In this document: in pieces, positions 1-5,788 of the stretch
How the letters are laid out: each line of letters begins with the position of its first letter
Numbering within the stretch: the stretch's first letter is position 1
DNA from: Thaumarchaeota archaeon UBA183
GTDB taxonomy: Archaea; Thermoproteota; Nitrososphaeria; Nitrososphaerales; UBA183
Length of the DNA: 5,909 nt
Assembly (NCBI GenBank): GCA_002495205.1
Contig: DAEE01000027.1
Coordinates: forward strand, 17,861-23,769
Direction of reading: 5' to 3'
Translations under genes and position numbers: made by a program
The notes under the pieces: generated by a model
The model's database searches: none
What the model was told of the DNA's origin: nothing
What the model saw: only the letters and a program-made list of their open reading frames with translations

Positions 1-686
1 CCGGTCTTCGAGCGGAAGTCATCCACCAAGACCTGGATAATCCCCTTGTCGATGTCCGTCCCTCCGGTCTGGGTGTCCCCCGACGTGGCCAGCACTTGGA
101 AGACCCCCTTCCCGAACTCCATGATGGTGGCGTCGTGGGTCCCCCCTCCGAAGCTGAACACGAGGATCTTCATCTCCTTCTCGGACTTGTCCAGCCCGTA
201 GGCAAGGGACGCAGCCGTAGGCTCGTTGATTATCCTCACGACCTCCAGCCCAGCTATCTCCCCGGCGTCCTTGGTGGACTGGCGTTGGTTGTCGTTGAAG
301 TGGGCGGGCACAGTGATGACCGCCTTCTTGACCGGGTACCCGAGGAACACCTCGGCGTCGTGCTTGATCTTCTGCAGGATGTAGGAGCTCAGCTGCTCGG
401 GGGAGTACTCCTTGCCGTAGAGGCTCACCCTGTAGTCGGTCCCCATCTTCCGCTTGATCTCAAAGACCGTCCCGTCTGGGTTGGTCACGACCTGGCGCCT
501 CGCCGGGTCGCCCACCAGGAGCTGCCCGTCCTTCGTGTAGGCCACCACCGATGGGAACATCTTCCCAGCGGGGGTCGCGCCCTCGGCGCTGGGGATCACC
601 ACTGGCCTCCCAGCCTCCACCACAGCCGCGGCGGAGTTGGTCGTCCCCAGGTCTATCCCGAGTATCTTCTCTCTGGCGCTACTCAT
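1..686 (-). CDS. dnaK: Hsp70 chaperone DnaK, N-terminal ATPase domain (3' end outside window)
   Basis: This is an ATP-driven cytosolic chaperone that binds and releases unfolded protein segments. The visible 228 complete codons cover roughly the first half of the ATPase domain. Landmarks are the phosphate-1 loop IDLGTTNS (residues 11-18), the catalytic lysine in EIKRK (K78), [11 protein letters not shown] (127-137), INEPTAAS (153-160), and the phosphate-2 loop [10 protein letters not shown] (176-185), followed by [11 protein letters not shown] (203-213). It lacks the insertion of about 24 residues that E. coli DnaK has after the IKR region, as archaeal and Gram-positive homologues do. The ATG at 686 overlaps the grpE stop by 8 nt and has a good Shine-Dalgarno (GGAGGAG, 7 nt upstream). 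Two departures stand out: S178 replaces the aspartate of the usual DxGGGT motif, and H129 replaces the tyrosine of VPAYF. K78, E155, T183 and D185 remain. The identification is secure; full ATPase activity is less certain. Confidence 0.97.
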   Translation of the reverse strand, partial: MSSAREKILGIDLGTTNSAAAVVEAGRPVVIPSAEGATPAGKMFPSVVAYTKDGQLLVGDPARRQVVTNPDGTVFEIKRKMGTDYRVSLYGKEYSPEQLSSYILQKIKHDAEVFLGYPVKKAVITVPAHFNDNQRQSTKDAGEIAGLEVVRIINEPTAASLAYGLDKSEKEMKILVFSFGGGTHDATIMEFGKGVFQVLATSGDTQTGGTDIDKGIIQVLVDDFRSKT

Positions 687-1224
687 CCTTCTTCTCCTCC
701 TCGGGCGCCCTTGACGCCAATTCAACCTTTACCATGCTGGGCCTCAGGAGCGTCCCCCTGAACGTGAACCCGGGCCTCACCTCTTCGACCACCACGTCCT
801 TGCCCGGCGAGCCCCCCTGAACCTTCTCCACAGCCTCGTGAACTGCTGGGTCAAAGGGCCTGCCCACCGATTCAATCCGCTCCAGCCCGGCCGCCTCGAG
901 TGCCGTACGGAGGTTCCTTCTGACCATCGCTATGCCCTCTTTCAGCGAGTCGCCCCCCTGCCCGCCTTCCTCTGAATGCTTCGCTGCCAGGTCAAGCTCG
1001 TCCTGGACCACCAGCAGCCGCGTGAGGAGGCTCCTCGCCACTGACTCCTCCGCGTCCTTTAGCTCCCTGTCCATCCTCTTCCGCAGGTTCTCGAGGTCAG
1101 CCTGGGCGTACTTCAGCCGCGTCAGGAGCTCGTCGTTCTGCTTCTTCTGCTCGGCCAGCTCCCGCTTCAGCTCCTCCTCTTCCTCCTTGAGTTCCTCAGC
1201 CCCTCCGCTTGCCTTAGCCTCCAT
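679..1224 (-). CDS. grpE: GrpE, nucleotide exchange factor for DnaK
   Basis: GrpE acts as a dimer that opens the DnaK nucleotide cleft and releases ADP. With the start chosen here it has 181 residues, a usual length. A Glu/Lys-rich coiled coil covers about residues 9-60 and contains the typical [11 protein letters not shown] (45-55). The C-terminal beta domain shows the GrpE signature FDPAVHEAV (124-132) and the closing [10 protein letters not shown] (158-167), then a charged tail ending KKDE. An ATG at 1269 would add 15 residues (MRPGAGNRTSREGSE). I prefer the ATG at 1224: the longer start lies only about 4 nt beyond the reverse-strand TATA box (1273-1278), so an mRNA starting about 25 nt downstream of that box would not contain it. 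The 1224 ATG also has AGGGAAGG 7 nt upstream. It is the first gene of a grpE-dnaK operon divergent from rio1. Confidence 0.95.
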   Translation of the reverse strand: MEAKASGGAEELKEEEEELKRELAEQKKQNDELLTRLKYAQADLENLRKRMDRELKDAEESVARSLLTRLLVVQDELDLAAKHSEEGGQGGDSLKEGIAMVRRNLRTALEAAGLERIESVGRPFDPAVHEAVEKVQGGSPGKDVVVEEVRPGFTFRGTLLRPSMVKVELASRAPEEEKKDE

Positions 1225-1253
1225 CTCGCTTCCTTCCCTGCTGGTCCGGTTTC

Positions 1254-1300
1254 CCGCGCCCGGTCTCATAGGTATAAATTTTCATCAGTCCTGGGCGCGG
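1254..1300. repeat. Perfect 8-bp inverted repeat around the divergent TATA element
   Basis: CCGCGCCC at 1254-1261 is matched by its exact reverse complement GGGCGCGG at 1293-1300, with 31 nt between the arms. The midpoint (1277) falls inside the AT-rich TATA element. The arms lie close to the expected transcription starts: about 1300 for rio1 and about 1250 for grpE. It could be a dimeric regulator site, or a chance match favoured by high GC. No regulator is identified. Confidence 0.5.
1271..1284. promoter_or_regulatory. Shared bidirectional TATA box for rio1 (+) and grpE-dnaK (-)
   Basis: GGTATAAATTTTCA is the only strongly AT-rich stretch between the two divergent genes. Read forward, TATAAATT (1273-1280) is centred about 26 nt before the rio1 GTG, the spacing of a leaderless archaeal transcript. 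Read in reverse, it gives GAAAATTTATA, a purine-rich BRE-like stretch followed by TTTATA, and predicts grpE transcription starting near 1250. Because the two readings share the same bases, TBP could probably drive only one direction at a time. Transcription starts are inferred from standard archaeal TATA spacing. Confidence 0.75.
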
Positions 1301-1301
1301 C

Positions 1302-2075
1302 GTGGCCGAGTCTGACGAGTCCAGGAAGATGCAGGAGAGGCTTCTCCGCTTCGAACGGGAGAGCAGGTACCTCCGCAAGGACTCCGACCAGAGGAAGGTG
1401 CTTGAGGAGGTCTTCGACCGGTCCACCCTCCTTGCGATTGAGGAGCTCATAGCCCGGAAGGACCTCGGCGAGCTGAACGGCGTCGTGAACGCCGGGAAAG
1501 AGGCGCGGGTCTACTTCGGCGAGGACAGGGACGGGGGCCCCGTGGCGGTCAAGATCTACCTCGTGTCCGCCTCCGACTTCCGGAAGCGGCTCGGCTACAT
1601 TGCCGGGGACAGGAGGTTCGGAAGGCTGCCCTCTGGTTCGAGAGACACCATCTACCTGTGGACCAGAAAGGAGTTCAAGAACCTCCAGGTCGCCGACGCC
1701 GCAGGGGTCCGGGTCCCCAAGCCCATCGCCTTCCTCAAGAACATCCTGGTGATGGAGTACGTTGGCACCCCGCCTCAGCCTGCCCCCACCTTCGCTGAGA
1801 CCGAGGTGGACGAGCAGGACTACGACTGGACCTTCGAGACCATCGGGAGGCTCTGGGCGAAGGGGAAGCTAGTGCACGCCGACTTCTCGGAGTTCAACGT
1901 CTTCAAGACCGAGAAGGAGAGGATCCTGTTCGACATGGGCTCCGCGGTCCTCTCCTCCCACCCCCAGTCGGAGGAACTCCTGAAGAGGGACCTGTCCAAC
2001 ATGGTCAGGTTCTTTAGGAAGCGCGGGATTACCAAGAACGACGCTGGTTCCTGGATGGAGGAGATTGTGAAGTGA
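1302..2075 (+). CDS. rio1: RIO1-type atypical serine kinase/ATPase (30S ribosome maturation)
   Basis: RIO kinases are atypical protein kinases that act as ATPase switches late in small ribosomal subunit assembly. This 257-residue protein shows the flexible P-loop GVVNAGKEARVYFG (60-73), the ATP-binding lysine in VAVKIY (K84), the RIO1-type segment SDFRKRLGYIAGDRRF (91-106), the hinge MEYVG (151-155), the catalytic loop LVHADFSEFNVF (190-201, Asp194 and Asn199), and the metal-binding loop LFDMGSAVLSSHP (209-221, Asp211). It lacks the N-terminal winged helix of RIO2, so it is a RIO1. The metal loop reads DMGSAV, where I expect DxGQAV or DxSQSV. The GTG start fits a leaderless mRNA from the TATA box at 1273-1280; Met10 at 1329 is a less likely alternative. 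The stop overlaps the next gene by 4 nt. Confidence 0.95.
   Translation: MAESDESRKMQERLLRFERESRYLRKDSDQRKVLEEVFDRSTLLAIEELIARKDLGELNGVVNAGKEARVYFGEDRDGGPVAVKIYLVSASDFRKRLGYIAGDRRFGRLPSGSRDTIYLWTRKEFKNLQVADAAGVRVPKPIAFLKNILVMEYVGTPPQPAPTFAETEVDEQDYDWTFETIGRLWAKGKLVHADFSEFNVFKTEKERILFDMGSAVLSSHPQSEELLKRDLSNMVRFFRKRGITKNDAGSWMEEIVK
2057..2065 (+). promoter_or_regulatory. Strong Shine-Dalgarno for the KH-domain gene
   Basis: GGAGGAGAT, inside the last codons of rio1, matches the consensus GGAGGTGAT at all but one base and lies 6 nt before the GTG at 2072. It supports that start and suggests efficient translation of the second gene alongside a leaderless first gene. Confidence 0.75.
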
Positions 2076-2671
2076 GCTTCGAGCAGGTCGTTCGCATACC
2101 GGTGGAGAGAGTGGGGGCCGTGATAGGCAGGGAAGGGGGCACGAAGAAGTTCCTGGAGGACGAGATGGGAGTGACCATCAGCGTCGACAGCAGGGAGGGG
2201 TTGGTCACCGTCAAGTCTGATAGCGCCCTCAAGGCGGACCCGTTCTCGGCCACGAGGGTCATAGAGGCCATCGGGCGCGGGTTCTCTCCGCAGAGGGCGA
2301 GGCGCCTCCTGGACCAGGGAACCGCCCTGGAGGTGATCGACCTCCGCGACTTCGCAGGGAGGAGCGCCAACTCCCTCGACAGGATCAGGGGGAGGGTCAT
2401 AGGCCTCAAGGGGAAGTCGAGGCGGGTCATCGAAGAGCTCACGTCGTGCCACCTCTCCGTCTACGGCCGGACCGTGGCGATCATCGGGGAGGCGTCGGAG
2501 GTCCAGCTGGCGTCCGAGGCTGTCAGGTCCCTGGCCACAGGGAGCCAGCACAAGACTGTCTACAACTCCCTGCAGAGGGCGAGGACGAAGCGCAAGATGG
2601 AACGCATGTTCCTATGGGAAGGCACGTCTCCAGAGACGATCGAGGAGAAACTGCGAAAGCTCGAGAGTTAG
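2072..2671 (+). CDS. dim2: Dim2/Pno1-like double KH-domain RNA-binding protein
   Basis: This is a 199-residue protein with two KH domains, like the archaeal Dim2 (Pno1/Krr1-related) proteins that bind the 3' end of 16S rRNA and take part in its final processing. KH1 has its GxxG loop in VIGREGG (17-23), followed by the EDEMGVTISV strand region (29-38). KH2 has VIGLKGKSRRVIEEL (109-123). The C-terminal SQHKTVYNSLQRARTKRK (158-175) matches the basic segment typical of this family. The GTG at 2072 overlaps the rio1 TGA in the sequence GTGA and has a near-consensus Shine-Dalgarno 6 nt upstream, so the two are almost certainly co-transcribed and translationally coupled. The rio1-KH pairing is common in archaea and fits a joint role in 30S maturation. 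The exact partner (for example Nob1 or aIF2alpha) is known from other archaea and not visible here. Confidence 0.93.
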   Translation: MSFEQVVRIPVERVGAVIGREGGTKKFLEDEMGVTISVDSREGLVTVKSDSALKADPFSATRVIEAIGRGFSPQRARRLLDQGTALEVIDLRDFAGRSANSLDRIRGRVIGLKGKSRRVIEELTSCHLSVYGRTVAIIGEASEVQLASEAVRSLATGSQHKTVYNSLQRARTKRKMERMFLWEGTSPETIEEKLRKLES

Positions 2672-2672
2672 C

Positions 2673-2678
2673 ATATAT
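2673..2678 (+). promoter_or_regulatory. Weak TATA-like element upstream of top6B
   Basis: ATATAT, in the context GCATATATCC, starts two bases after the KH gene stop and is the most AT-rich spot in the 116-nt gap. It predicts a transcript starting near 2700 with a leader of about 87 nt before top6B. No clear BRE precedes it, and simple read-through from rio1 is equally possible. Confidence 0.35.
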
Positions 2679-2731
2679 CCGAACCTCATCGATACCTGCG
2701 GGGCGGAGCGCTGTCGCCTGCAAGAAAGGAA

Positions 2732-2791
2732 ATGAGTCTATTGGGAAACTCAAGACGAACCATCAGTCTGGAGGAGGCTAGGGGCACGTGA
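2732..2791 (+). other. 19-codon mini-ORF overlapping the top6B start
   Basis: ATG at 2732 opens a reading frame for MSLLGNSRRTISLEEARGT whose TGA (2789-2791) overlaps the top6B GTG in the sequence GTGA. This is the same 4-nt arrangement seen at rio1/KH and at the membrane protein/ino1 junction. AAGGA lies just upstream of the ATG. It may be a short leader ORF that feeds ribosomes to top6B, or chance: the frame is open all the way from the KH stop at 2671. No homology is recognised. Confidence 0.25.
2770..2777 (+). promoter_or_regulatory. Shine-Dalgarno for top6B
   Basis: GGAGGAGG lies 10 nt before the GTG at 2788. The spacing is slightly long, but the match is strong. The top6B frame is closed by a TAG at 2779-2781, so this GTG is the earliest common start codon in the frame. 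Confidence 0.6.
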
Positions 2792-4416
2792 GCAGCAAGA
2801 CCACCTTCGCGGAGATTTCGCCATCCGAGTTTTTCTACAGGAACCGTGACCTGGCCGGTTTCACCAACCCGGCGAGGGCCCTCTACATGGCCGTTAGGGA
2901 GCTGGTGGAGAACAGCATGGACGCCGCCGAGCTGGCCGGGGTCCTCCCTGAGATCTACGTGAGGATGACCTCTGAGAACCCCAACCCTGAGGTCCCGGAC
3001 CCGAAGCCATACAGGCTGGTGGTGATTGACAACGGGCCTGGAGTGGCGCCCCAGCACGTCCCCAGCGCCTTCGGGAAGGTCTTCTACGGCTCGAAGTACG
3101 TCCTCCGCCAGTCCAGGGGCATGTTCGGCCTAGGCGGGACCATGGCGATGCTCTACGGGCAGATTACCACGAACCGCCCCTTCACGATAATCACGTCTCC
3201 CGACGGGAAGAGGAAGTACGGCTTCCAGATGATGATAGACATCACTGAGAACAGGCCCATGGTGCTGAAGCGTTTCAACAGCGACGCCAACGGCACTACT
3301 GGGACCCGCGTCGAGATGGTCCTAGAGGGGGACTACCTCCGTGCTTCCCAGAAGATCGGAGACTACTTCAAGCAGACAGCGCTTGTCGCGAGCTACGCAA
3401 ACCTGACCTTCGTGGACCCTCTCGGCCAGGTCACGTTCTACGAGAGGGGGACCAGCTCCATGCCTTCCCCCCCGAAGGAGACCCTCCCCCACCCCTACGG
3501 AGTCGACGTAGAGGCGTTCAAGCGCATAGTCAAGCTGTCTGAGGAGCACGACATGAAGAGCTTCATGGTGACCCACTTCCACAGGGTCGGGGACAAGATA
3601 GCGACCAAGTTCCTCGAGTTCGCGGGGATAAGCCCCAGGCTTCCCCCCAAGAGGCTCAACACCAACCAGATAGTGGCCATCGTCGACGCGCTCCAGAGGT
3701 TCCCGGACTTCCTTCAGCCCGACGCTGCGGTCCTCTCCCCCATTGGCGAGGACATCCTCCTCGCTGGCATCAACAAGGAGCTGCAGCCCGAGTTCGCTAC
3801 AGTCGTCGACAGGCCTCCGTCGTCCTACTCAGGGTTCCCCTTCCTGGTCGAGGTCGGGGTCGCCTACGGCGGCAAGATCCTCCAGCCCGGCGTCAAGCTC
3901 TTCAGGTTCGCCAACCGCATCCCGCTCCTCTACGACGAGAGCAGCGACGTCAGCTTCGAGGTCCTCAACCAGGAGGTAGACTGGCGCAGGTACCACGTGC
4001 CTTCGGACGCGCCGGTGGGTGTGATCACCCACATCTGCTCGACCCGCATCCCCTACAAGACCGTCGGGAAGGAGTACATCGCGGACAGGCCGGAAATCCA
4101 GAGAGAGATCAGGAACGCTGCCAGGGAGGCCCTCAGGCGCCTCGGCATCTTCCTCTCGAGAAAGGGGAGCATGGAAGCCGTCCAGAGGAAGATGAACATC
4201 TACGGCAAGTACCTCCCGCTAATAGCGAAATTCTCCACGGAGCTCGCAGGAAAGAGGAACCTTCCCGACTACAGAGCGCTTATCGGCGAGGAGGGCGACG
4301 AGCCTCAGGAGGAACAATCCGCGGCGGAGGAGCAGCCGGCGGAAACGGCGGAGGGGGAGAATGCCAACCAGGAAGAGGGCGGCCAGGAAACAATCGACAA
4401 GTACGGCGGAAGCTAG
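2788..4416 (+). CDS. top6B: DNA topoisomerase VI subunit B (GHKL ATPase)
   Basis: Subunit B dimerises on ATP binding and drives DNA passage through the break made by subunit A (type IIB topoisomerase; relaxation and decatenation). The 542 residues are close to the Sulfolobus length of about 530. The Bergerat fold shows the strap SPSEFFYRNRDLAGF (11-25), the N-box RELVENSMDAAE (37-48, Glu38 and Asn42), the G1 box VIDNGPGV (79-86), the G2 box RGMFGLGG (110-117), and GTR at 172-174. A central helical region (about 230-310) corresponds to the H2TH domain. The transducer domain follows, with FRFANRIPLLYD (372-383) and the probable switch lysine in KTVGKE (K428). The G2 box differs from the RGQQGIG form I know from other archaea. 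The last 40 residues are a low-complexity acidic tail, and the final 18 codons also encode the start of top6A. GTG start, with a Shine-Dalgarno 10 nt upstream. Confidence 0.97.
   Translation: MSSKTTFAEISPSEFFYRNRDLAGFTNPARALYMAVRELVENSMDAAELAGVLPEIYVRMTSENPNPEVPDPKPYRLVVIDNGPGVAPQHVPSAFGKVFYGSKYVLRQSRGMFGLGGTMAMLYGQITTNRPFTIITSPDGKRKYGFQMMIDITENRPMVLKRFNSDANGTTGTRVEMVLEGDYLRASQKIGDYFKQTALVASYANLTFVDPLGQVTFYERGTSSMPSPPKETLPHPYGVDVEAFKRIVKLSEEHDMKSFMVTHFHRVGDKIATKFLEFAGISPRLPPKRLNTNQIVAIVDALQRFPDFLQPDAAVLSPIGEDILLAGINKELQPEFATVVDRPPSSYSGFPFLVEVGVAYGGKILQPGVKLFRFANRIPLLYDESSDVSFEVLNQEVDWRRYHVPSDAPVGVITHICSTRIPYKTVGKEYIADRPEIQREIRNAAREALRRLGIFLSRKGSMEAVQRKMNIYGKYLPLIAKFSTELAGKRNLPDYRALIGEEGDEPQEEQSAAEEQPAETAEGENANQEEGGQETIDKYGGS
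4350..4354 (+). promoter_or_regulatory. Shine-Dalgarno for top6A inside top6B
   Basis: GGAGG, within GGAGGGGGAGA, sits 6 nt before the top6A ATG at 4361 and inside the acidic-tail codons of top6B. The Glu-rich tail therefore also supplies the ribosome binding site of the next gene. Confidence 0.7.
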
Positions 4417-5476
4417 GCAGACCACGGTCCAGGGGCTCCTGAAGGACCTTGGAGGGAGCATCTACACGGACCTGGACGCGGGCCGCTTCCCCAGCCTGAC
4501 CCTGGCGAGCCGTTCCGTCAGGAACATAGTCTACGACAAGAAGCTCCAGCAGTTCGTCCTGGGAGCCACCACCGTCAAGAAGTCGTCAGGCAACATCAAG
4601 CACATCAGGCCCTTCACCCAGCTGGTCTGGCTGGCCTACTTCGCGAAGAAGCTCGTCGACGAGAAGCGCACCTCCACACTCAGGGACGTCTTCTACTCGG
4701 CCCAGGCTTTCAACGTCGAGTTCCAGGACCAGGCCGAGTCTGACGAGCTGATCACAGACCTCGAGGTGCTGATGGCCATGGCCAGGGAGGGGATGAACAT
4801 CTACCCCGAGGAGAGGAGCGCCATCTTCGGGAACATGAGGATCGAGTACACGGTCCCCGGCTACGAGGGGAAGATGGCGGACCTCTCAGCGAACCCAGAC
4901 GGAGTCATGATAGGGCCGGCCCTGACTACCGCCGAGTTCAGGGACACTGACGCAGAGATAGTCCTCGCGATCGAGAAGGGCGGCCTCTTCACCAGGTTCA
5001 CCGAGGAGAGGGTCCACCAGAAGTACAAGGCGATTCTGATAAACACCGCAGGCCAGCCGCCCAGGTCGACGAGGTATCTGATACGCAGGCTCAACCAGGA
5101 GCTGGGCCTACCGGTCGGGATCCTCTGCGACGCTGACCCCTGGGGAGCCCACATCGCCATGGTGATCAGGTCCGGCTCGGCCAACGCCGCCCATCTCAGG
5201 GAGCTGACAACCCCGGAGTCCGTCTGGCTCGGGGTCTGGGCCAGCGACATCCAGAAGTACAAGCTCCCATCGGACAAGCTAACGGAGGTCGACATCAAGA
5301 GGCTCTACGAGCTGAAGGCCGACCCCAGGTACACGGAGAAGATGTGGCACAACGAGCTCGAGACCTTCCTAAAGTACAGGCGCAAGAGCGAGCAGGAGGC
5401 ATTCGCGAGGTACGGCCTAAGCTATATCGTCGACACCTACCTTCCCGAGAAGCTAGAGCTCATGAAGAGCGCTTGA
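4361..5476 (+). CDS. top6A: DNA topoisomerase VI subunit A (Spo11-like DNA-cleaving subunit)
   Basis: Subunit A makes the double-strand break through a tyrosine-DNA link; it is the archaeal relative of eukaryotic Spo11. The 371 residues include a winged-helix (CAP-like) domain with the catalytic tyrosine in TLRDVFYSAQ (Y112) and a Toprim domain with the metal-binding glutamate in LAIEKGG (E205) and the DxD pair in CDADPWG (D257, D259). The N-terminus is basic (MPTRKRAARK) and precedes the conserved fold, which begins near residue 22. ATG 4361 is chosen because a Shine-Dalgarno lies 6 nt upstream and no suitable start follows before the conserved region. The gene overlaps top6B by 56 nt in another frame, so the two are co-transcribed and probably translationally coupled, consistent with an A2B2 complex. 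All catalytic residues expected from the family are present. Confidence 0.97.
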   Translation: MPTRKRAARKQSTSTAEARQTTVQGLLKDLGGSIYTDLDAGRFPSLTLASRSVRNIVYDKKLQQFVLGATTVKKSSGNIKHIRPFTQLVWLAYFAKKLVDEKRTSTLRDVFYSAQAFNVEFQDQAESDELITDLEVLMAMAREGMNIYPEERSAIFGNMRIEYTVPGYEGKMADLSANPDGVMIGPALTTAEFRDTDAEIVLAIEKGGLFTRFTEERVHQKYKAILINTAGQPPRSTRYLIRRLNQELGLPVGILCDADPWGAHIAMVIRSGSANAAHLRELTTPESVWLGVWASDIQKYKLPSDKLTEVDIKRLYELKADPRYTEKMWHNELETFLKYRRKSEQEAFARYGLSYIVDTYLPEKLELMKSA

Positions 5477-5578
5477 CTCAGCTGGACCGCATCTCCGCGG
5501 CGCAGGCTCACTCACCCTGTCTCTCTCATGACGAATAAGCGCTAAATACCCTGAGCCGGCTGGCCAGAAAAGACGACG
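5477..5578. other. Intergenic gap after top6A
   Basis: This 102-nt stretch holds no gene I can support. It contains a pyrimidine-rich run (ACCCTGTCTCTCTC, about 5515-5528) that could assist termination of the top6 transcript but has no convincing T-run or hairpin, followed by a TATA-like element at 5543-5548. Confidence 0.5.
5543..5548 (+). promoter_or_regulatory. TATA-like element for the small membrane protein/ino1 unit
   Basis: TAAATA, in the context GCGCTAAATACCC, is centred about 33 nt before the ATG at 5579. Archaeal spacing would place the transcription start about 5-8 nt before that ATG. No Shine-Dalgarno is present there, which fits a nearly leaderless mRNA. Confidence 0.5.
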
Positions 5579-5788
5579 ATGACCATAGAGGCACAGCAGT
5601 CTAGAGTGGACGCCCTCATCCGTCTCATCGGGCTCATCGTCCTCGTCTTCGGCCTTGTTCTGGTCTACTTCACCTACACCAACGCCGGGGACGCCGGCCT
5701 CGCTCCCGAGATTGTCACGGTCAACTACGCCCTGGGGGCCCTCCTCTCGCTGGCAGGGGCCCTCGCAATGTTCGCGAAGTTCAAGTGA
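5579..5788 (+). CDS. Small membrane protein with two predicted transmembrane helices, function unknown
   Basis: I do not recognise this 69-residue protein. A short polar N-terminus (MTIEAQQSRVDALIR) leads into a hydrophobic helix at about residues 16-33 (rich in I, L, V and F). A polar loop (NAGDAGLAPEIV, 35-46) follows, then a second hydrophobic helix at about 48-65, ending in FAKFK. Arg9 and Arg15 before the first helix and the lysines at the C-terminus suggest that both ends face the cytoplasm. It follows a TATA-like box at 5543-5548, lacks a clear Shine-Dalgarno, and its TGA overlaps the GTG of the inositol-phosphate synthase gene. Co-expression suggests a link to membrane lipid synthesis, but that is inference from position only. 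The in-frame coding pattern with G/C-rich third positions supports a real gene. Confidence 0.75.
   Translation: MTIEAQQSRVDALIRLIGLIVLVFGLVLVYFTYTNAGDAGLAPEIVTVNYALGALLSLAGALAMFAKFK

Noticed and set aside
96..761. Open frame of 221 codons on the plus strand
   Set aside because: It lies antisense to dnaK, which has clear Hsp70 motifs. The product is low-complexity (Pro, Gly, His, Leu-rich) with no recognisable domain, as expected for the complement of GC-rich coding DNA.
1267..1269. Upstream ATG as the grpE start
   Set aside because: It would lie about 4 nt past the reverse TATA box, upstream of the expected transcription start, and adds 15 residues that do not look like GrpE. The ATG at 1224 has a Shine-Dalgarno-like sequence.
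1820..2551. Open frame of 243 codons on the minus strand
   Set aside because: It is antisense to rio1 and the KH gene, both well supported by motifs. The translation shows no family features and has no promoter or Shine-Dalgarno of note.
2669..2671. Amber codon of the KH gene as a possible pyrrolysine or read-through site
   Set aside because: grpE and top6B also end in TAG at positions matching normal family ends, so TAG is an ordinary stop here. The KH protein is already complete, and 39 open codons can occur by chance in GC-rich DNA.
2446..2781. Open frame of 111 codons overlapping the KH gene and the following gap
   Set aside because: Most of it is an alternate frame of the KH2 domain. 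The part in the gap has no recognisable motif.
3229..3247. ATGATGA followed by CTGA, resembling C and D boxes of a guide RNA
   Set aside because: The spacing is only about 9 nt, no C'/D' pair is visible, and the bases encode a normal part of Top6B (MMIDITE).
4861..5298. Open frame of 145 codons on the minus strand inside top6A
   Set aside because: It is fully antisense to the Toprim region of top6A, whose catalytic residues are intact.
5344..5538. Open frame of 64 codons overlapping the end of top6A
   Set aside because: It is an alternate frame of the top6A C-terminus that runs on by chance. There is no separate promoter and the product is unrecognisable.
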